A DNA stretch of 64,000 nt from Priestia megaterium (GTDB taxonomy: Bacteria > Bacillota > Bacilli > Bacillales > Bacillaceae_H). Positions within the stretch are counted from its first letter, which is position 1, and each line of letters begins with the position of its first letter. Where the stretch lies: assembly GCF_023824195.1 (NCBI RefSeq), contig NZ_CP085442.1:2084001-2148000 (forward strand). The letters are read 5' to 3'. The position numbers and the translations under genes are program-made. The notes beneath the pieces were generated by a model, which ran no database searches, was not told the origin of the DNA, and worked only from the letters and a program-made list of their open reading frames with translations. This document shows, one piece after another, positions 60,516-64,000 of the stretch.

Positions 60516-61421
60516 TCAAAACAAAATTAAAAAGTCTTCATACCCTTCTTCTTTAAGCTTCTCTTTTGGAATGAAGCGCAAAGCCGCGGAATTTACTTGA
60601 TAGTATTCGCTGTTTTCTTCGGTTAATAGTAAACCCAAATAGTTATTTCCTTCTTTGCTTTTTAGTGCTGTTTCATGCTGCATCGGAACTTTTTTTATAT
60701 TTCCGTATAAAATAGGGCGTTTAAAAACCGGCCACCCTGTATGGGAAGGGAGCTGATCTGACGTTTTAAACAGTGCTTCTCCCGTTAGAAGATCAACGTA
60801 AATTCCTTGTTTTTTGTTATTCCAATATAAATTTGTAAAAGGAGGTTCGGTTCCGCTTTCCTGCGTAACAAAGTATTGCATAGGCGTTAGGACCTTTTTG
60901 ATGTAAGAGCGGTCCTTTGGCCAATGCTGCGTCAGAAAATCAGTTCGCCCCGAGCCTTCTTTGTATAATTTATAGTGAAATGCGTTTTTTCGATAATAAT
61001 CCTGCTGCTGCTCTTCTGCTTCGTAAAAAGAAGAAAAAGGTAAAATAGGTGTGACGATAGGACGCTTAAAGCGCCCGCTTTGGGCTAGCTTTCTTTTAGA
61101 GTCGAAAGCCGCTTCTTTTTGTTTTTCGTTATGATAAAAAATAATGGCTCGATACGACGGTCCGCGGTCTGAAAACTGTCCGCCGGAATCCGTAGGGTCA
61201 ATTTGCTGCCAATACAGGTTAAGCAGCTCTTCAAACTTAATTTGAGAAGGATCCCATACAATTTGTACTGCTTCTACGTATTCGCTTTCCTGTTTAGTTT
61301 CAGAAGTAATTTGTTCATCTTTAGCGTAGCCCGAGCGGATACTGCTGATTCCTGTAAGCTGATCAAAAGGAGCGACCATGCACCAAAAGCATCCTCCCGC
61401 AAACGTTGCATATTCTTTCAT
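60516..61421 (-). CDS. msrA: MsrA-MsrB fusion with a degenerate MsrB domain
   Basis: 301 residues. The MsrA part (1-160) has GCFWC with catalytic Cys11, SGYAKDE, and the YVEAVQIVWDP segment, and should reduce methionine-S-sulfoxide. The MsrB part (177-301) keeps LTPMQYFVTQESGTEPPF, GIYVD, GWPVF and NSAALRFIPKE, but the catalytic Cys of RYCINSAALRF is Gln275 (YYQVNSAALRF). The HLGHVF histidine is Leu264, and the Cys of CGWPSF is Thr228. The R-sulfoxide reductase activity should therefore be lost. ATG at 61421 follows GAGGAAAG. Confidence 0.88.
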   Translation of the reverse strand: MKEYATFAGGCFWCMVAPFDQLTGISSIRSGYAKDEQITSETKQESEYVEAVQIVWDPSQIKFEELLNLYWQQIDPTDSGGQFSDRGPSYRAIIFYHNEKQKEAAFDSKRKLAQSGRFKRPIVTPILPFSSFYEAEEQQQDYYRKNAFHYKLYKEGSGRTDFLTQHWPKDRSYIKKVLTPMQYFVTQESGTEPPFTNLYWNNKKQGIYVDLLTGEALFKTSDQLPSHTGWPVFKRPILYGNIKKVPMQHETALKSKEGNNYLGLLLTEENSEYYQVNSAALRFIPKEKLKEEGYEDFLILF

Positions 61422-61744
61422 GTTACTTTCCTCTTTTCGTTGAATAAAATAAATGAAAATATATTTATATATTAAAATGTATAAACAAACAGAAAGCGCT
61501 TTATAACTAGTCTTGTAAGAAAGCACACTCTTGTGGTATTATGACCACTGGATAAAAGAAAAATGGCATATTGTTTACGCGAGTATCCTTATTTTATGTT
61601 CTTAAAAAGATGCAGTTTATTGTTTAAGTACTCATAGAAATACATACGTTGGAGCAGTAAAAGGAACAATTAAAAAATAAGGACGTTTTGCTCTTAAACG
61701 ATACCACATTCCAGAATCTACATACCAGTTTAGGAGGAGCTAGT

Positions 61745-63151
61745 TTGAACACAACCCGTTTACCATCTATGTGGGAAATAATGATTGTGCTTGCTTTATT
61801 TTTAGCTGTTGTTATTTCATTTGCAACTGTTTTTGATTTACCTATTCAGCTCGCTTTATTTATTTCATGGTTTATTGTTATGGCATTAGGAGTACGACTT
61901 GGGTATACGTATAATCAGCTGCAAGGGGCCATTACAAGAGGAATATCAAACGGCTTAGAAGCTATTTTAATTTTATTAGCCGTCGGTACGTTAATTGGAA
62001 CATGGATTGCCGGAGGAGTTGTTCCTTCTCTTATTTATTTTGGATTAGAGTTTATTAATCCAACATTCTTTTTACTTGCTACACTTATCATTTGCTCTAT
62101 TACCTCGATTTCAACAGGAACATCTTGGGGAACGGTTGGCACAGCTGGAATTGCGATGATGGGAATTGGACAGGGGCTAGGTATGCCGCTTCCTTTAGTA
62201 GCAGGAGCCGTGATTTCAGGAGCTTATTTTGGAGACAAACTTTCTCCTCTTTCTGACAGTACCATTTTATCTGCGTCAATGGCTCGAGTGAATGTTATTG
62301 ATCACGTAAAAGCAATGTTAGTTTTAGATATTCCTGCTTACCTCATTACGGCAGTACTATTTACCGTAACAGGATTTATGTATGGAGGTAAAGATTTTGA
62401 TGCTGGACGTGTAGAAGAATTAAAGTCTTCGCTGTTGGATACATTCCATATCAGCGGGTGGATGCTGATTCCTGCTTTGGCTGTCATTGTCCTTTTAGCA
62501 TTAAAGAAACCTTCTCTTCCAGCAATTGCAATTGGTTCATTGTTAGGAATTATATGGGCAGTTGTCTTTCAACATATGGATGTGGCGAGCGCATTTAATA
62601 CCGCTTATGAAGGATTTAAAATTAATACCGATAATACATTTTTAAGTGAGCTGTTAAACCGAGGCGGGATTTTAAGCATGGTTGACTCTATTATTGTGAT
62701 TATTTTCGGTCTAGGATTTGGCGGTTTATTAGATGAGCTGGGCGTCTTAGAAGTCCTGCTATCTAAATTTGAAAAAATTCTTGTCAATTCAGGAAACGTT
62801 ACGGCTTCTACTATTTTCGTTGGGTTATTAGGAAATATATTTGGTTGTGCGATGTATGTTTCATTGATTTTAACACCGAAAATTATGGAGAAAAGTTATG
62901 ACAAGTTAAGAATACAGCGTCTGGTGCTTGCCCGTAACTCAGAAGTAGGGGGAACCTTAACTTCAGGGATGGTTCCGTGGACGGACAACGGTGTATTTCT
63001 AGCTACAACGCTTGGGATTTCTACATTCGCTTATCTGCCGTTTATGTGGCTCAGCTTTGTCTCTATTATTTTGGCGATTATTTACGGATATACAGGGAAA
63101 TTCATTTGGTACGTAACCGAAGAAAAACAACGTTCTTCTATAGCGAAATAA
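61745..63151 (+). CDS. NhaC-family Na+/H+ antiporter (MleN-like)
   Basis: 468 residues, about eleven membrane helices. NhaC-family motifs include GISNGLEAILILLAVGTLIGTW, TSISTGTSWGTVGTAGIAMMG and SGAYFGDKLSPLSDST. Length equals that of B. subtilis MleN, a malate-H+/lactate-Na+ antiporter, so either function is possible. The TTG at 61745 has TTAGGAGGAGC at good spacing; earlier in-frame codons have none. Followed by dispersed element copy 3. Confidence 0.88.
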   Translation: MNTTRLPSMWEIMIVLALFLAVVISFATVFDLPIQLALFISWFIVMALGVRLGYTYNQLQGAITRGISNGLEAILILLAVGTLIGTWIAGGVVPSLIYFGLEFINPTFFLLATLIICSITSISTGTSWGTVGTAGIAMMGIGQGLGMPLPLVAGAVISGAYFGDKLSPLSDSTILSASMARVNVIDHVKAMLVLDIPAYLITAVLFTVTGFMYGGKDFDAGRVEELKSSLLDTFHISGWMLIPALAVIVLLALKKPSLPAIAIGSLLGIIWAVVFQHMDVASAFNTAYEGFKINTDNTFLSELLNRGGILSMVDSIIVIIFGLGFGGLLDELGVLEVLLSKFEKILVNSGNVTASTIFVGLLGNIFGCAMYVSLILTPKIMEKSYDKLRIQRLVLARNSEVGGTLTSGMVPWTDNGVFLATTLGISTFAYLPFMWLSFVSIILAIIYGYTGKFIWYVTEEKQRSSIAK

Positions 63152-63303
63152 AAGAGGCTGGAACAAGAGTATTTTAGTTGAAGGAAAATCCGAACGATGA
63201 ATTGAGATTCTTGATGGAGAATCAACTTCGTTCGGATTTTTTTATTGGTACAATTTGATCGCCTTTAGATTGAATTGATTTAGTTATGTCTCGAGCTCTT
63301 TTT
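63152..63303. repeat. Dispersed intergenic element, copy 3 (uninterrupted)
   Basis: AAGAGGCTGGAACAAGAGTATTTTAG (63152-63177 in part) through the AAATCCGAACGA...TCGTTCGGATTTTT hairpin (63186-63243) to TAGATTGAATTGATTTAGTTATGTCTCGAGCTCTTT ending at about 63301. The left and right ends form an imperfect inverted pair (AGAGGCTGGAACA against TGTCTCGAGCTCT). It is about 80% identical by eye to copy 1 where both are present. Confidence 0.7.
63186..63243. terminator. Hairpin terminator inside element copy 3
   Basis: AAATCCGAACGA / TTCGTTCGGATTT stem plus seven T residues after the antiporter gene. Confidence 0.78.
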
Positions 63304-63305
63304 GA

Positions 63306-63959
63306 TCAAATCATTTCTGGATATTCGATTTTCCAGTGAACATTTTGAAGGTAAAGCTGAACATCCGTCTTTTTTTTCTGCTTCAGAAGTTTCAGAATAT
63401 GTCGGTGATGTTCATTCATCACATGTAAAATGGCGTATAGCTCTTTATTGTCATCGCTAAAGTACGTTTGTCTGATGAATCCGTCTTGTAAAGACATAAG
63501 CTGTTCTTTTAAGGTCACATTATCGCATCGGTTCAAATATACTCGATGAAAATACGTTTGATATTTTTGATAATCCTGATAATTTTCTAATTCAATCGAA
63601 ACATCGATTTTTTTAATAAGCTCATCCATCTTCGTAAAATCTTCTTCAGTTAAGTGATCAATCGACAGGGCAGCTGCCAGACCATCTAAAGCACCGACGA
63701 TTTCAAATACTTCTAGTTTTTTTGGTGTATCAATTTCCTTTACAGTAAACCCTCTGCGCGGTCTGTATTCTAATAGGTTGTCTGAAGCCAATTTAATAAG
63801 CGCTTCTCTTACAGGCGTTCGGCTGACATTCAGCTGAGAACAAATACTGGCTTCATTTATTTTGTCGTTAGGCAGCAGTGTACCGTCTTGAATTTGACTT
63901 GCTATGTAGTTATATACATGATCTTTTAATGAATGATAAATCATAGGCCCCTTGTTCAT
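63306..63959 (-). CDS. GntR-family transcriptional regulator (FadR/VanR subgroup)
   Basis: 217 residues. N-terminal winged helix (about 8-72: YNYIASQIQDGTLLPNDKINE, LNVSRTPVREALIKLASDNLLEYRPRRGFTV in parts) and an all-helical FCD ligand-binding domain (about 85-205) with the metal-type His in YFHRVYLNRC and EHHRHILKLL. The ligand is unknown; it may control the neighbouring antiporter, which it faces across the repeat. ATG follows TTAGGGGGAAAC. Confidence 0.87.
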   Translation of the reverse strand: MNKGPMIYHSLKDHVYNYIASQIQDGTLLPNDKINEASICSQLNVSRTPVREALIKLASDNLLEYRPRRGFTVKEIDTPKKLEVFEIVGALDGLAAALSIDHLTEEDFTKMDELIKKIDVSIELENYQDYQKYQTYFHRVYLNRCDNVTLKEQLMSLQDGFIRQTYFSDDNKELYAILHVMNEHHRHILKLLKQKKKTDVQLYLQNVHWKIEYPEMI

Positions 63960-64000
63960 TGTTTCCCCCTAAAATAAATATCGCATCAGCTGTTCTTTCT

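Overview
The window comes from a low-GC Gram-positive, endospore-forming Bacillaceae chromosome. The closest match I recognise is Priestia (Bacillus) megaterium. The evidence is the run of Bacillus orthologues (BsaA, YpgQ, YpgR, YpiP, YpjP, BrxA, TnrA, YpcP, YojF/BshB2, YojI, Rtp, Abh, YaaN/XpaC, TcyP, MotAB), strong AGGAGG ribosome sites, frequent TTG/GTG starts and dense T-tailed hairpin terminators. I see no rRNA, tRNA, insertion sequence, prophage or CRISPR array. A gene for replication terminator protein near 28.4 kb suggests the window may lie near the chromosome terminus.

Layout. 1-9.9 kb: start of metAA on the minus strand, then fhs, a repeat-rich spacer, a hypothetical gene, bsaA, ypgQ, an ABC-F ATPase, ypgR, a polysaccharide deacetylase, bacilliredoxin brxA and the methyltransferase ypiP. 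10-11.5 kb: ypjP behind an unexplained leader, and a thioredoxin. 11.5-18.5 kb: a cobalamin riboswitch with a visible terminator/antiterminator pair, then btuF, cbiZ, cbiB, cobD, cobU, cobS, cobC, a second CobU-like gene and a PduO-type adenosyltransferase. Together these form a cobinamide salvage and nucleotide-loop assembly operon. 18.5-31.9 kb: rarD, the nitrogen regulator tnrA facing a 52-residue gene across two perfect TnrA boxes, a CobW GTPase, a ketopantoate-reductase-like gene with a GIY-YIG gene, ypcP, yojF-bshB2-proI, a DCC oxidoreductase, a lone RskA-like domain, Hsp20, rtp, abh, a MATE pump and an SDR. 31.9-35.1 kb: C30 carotenoid genes crtN, crtQ and crtO.

35-64 kb: lipoteichoic acid synthase ltaS, xpaC-yaaN, two related exported proteins, a small gene coupled to a polysaccharide deacetylase, a K+/H+ antiporter, a secreted M28 aminopeptidase, an orphan histidine kinase, cystine transporter tcyP, a secreted pullulanase and an aldehyde dehydrogenase each with a catabolite-repression site, a P450-like protein that has lost its haem cysteine, a small protein-kinase-like gene, motAB, a renalase-like flavoprotein with a YqjF protein, an MsrA-MsrB fusion with a dead MsrB half, an NhaC-type antiporter and a GntR regulator.

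The most unusual items are four. (1) The haem-ligand-less P450 homologue. (2) Two CobU-like proteins with complementary losses in one operon. (3) The MsrB pseudo-domain. (4) A family of dispersed intergenic elements (three copies) in which one copy appears split by a second kind of repeat. All functional statements rest on reading motifs and remembered families; no search was run.
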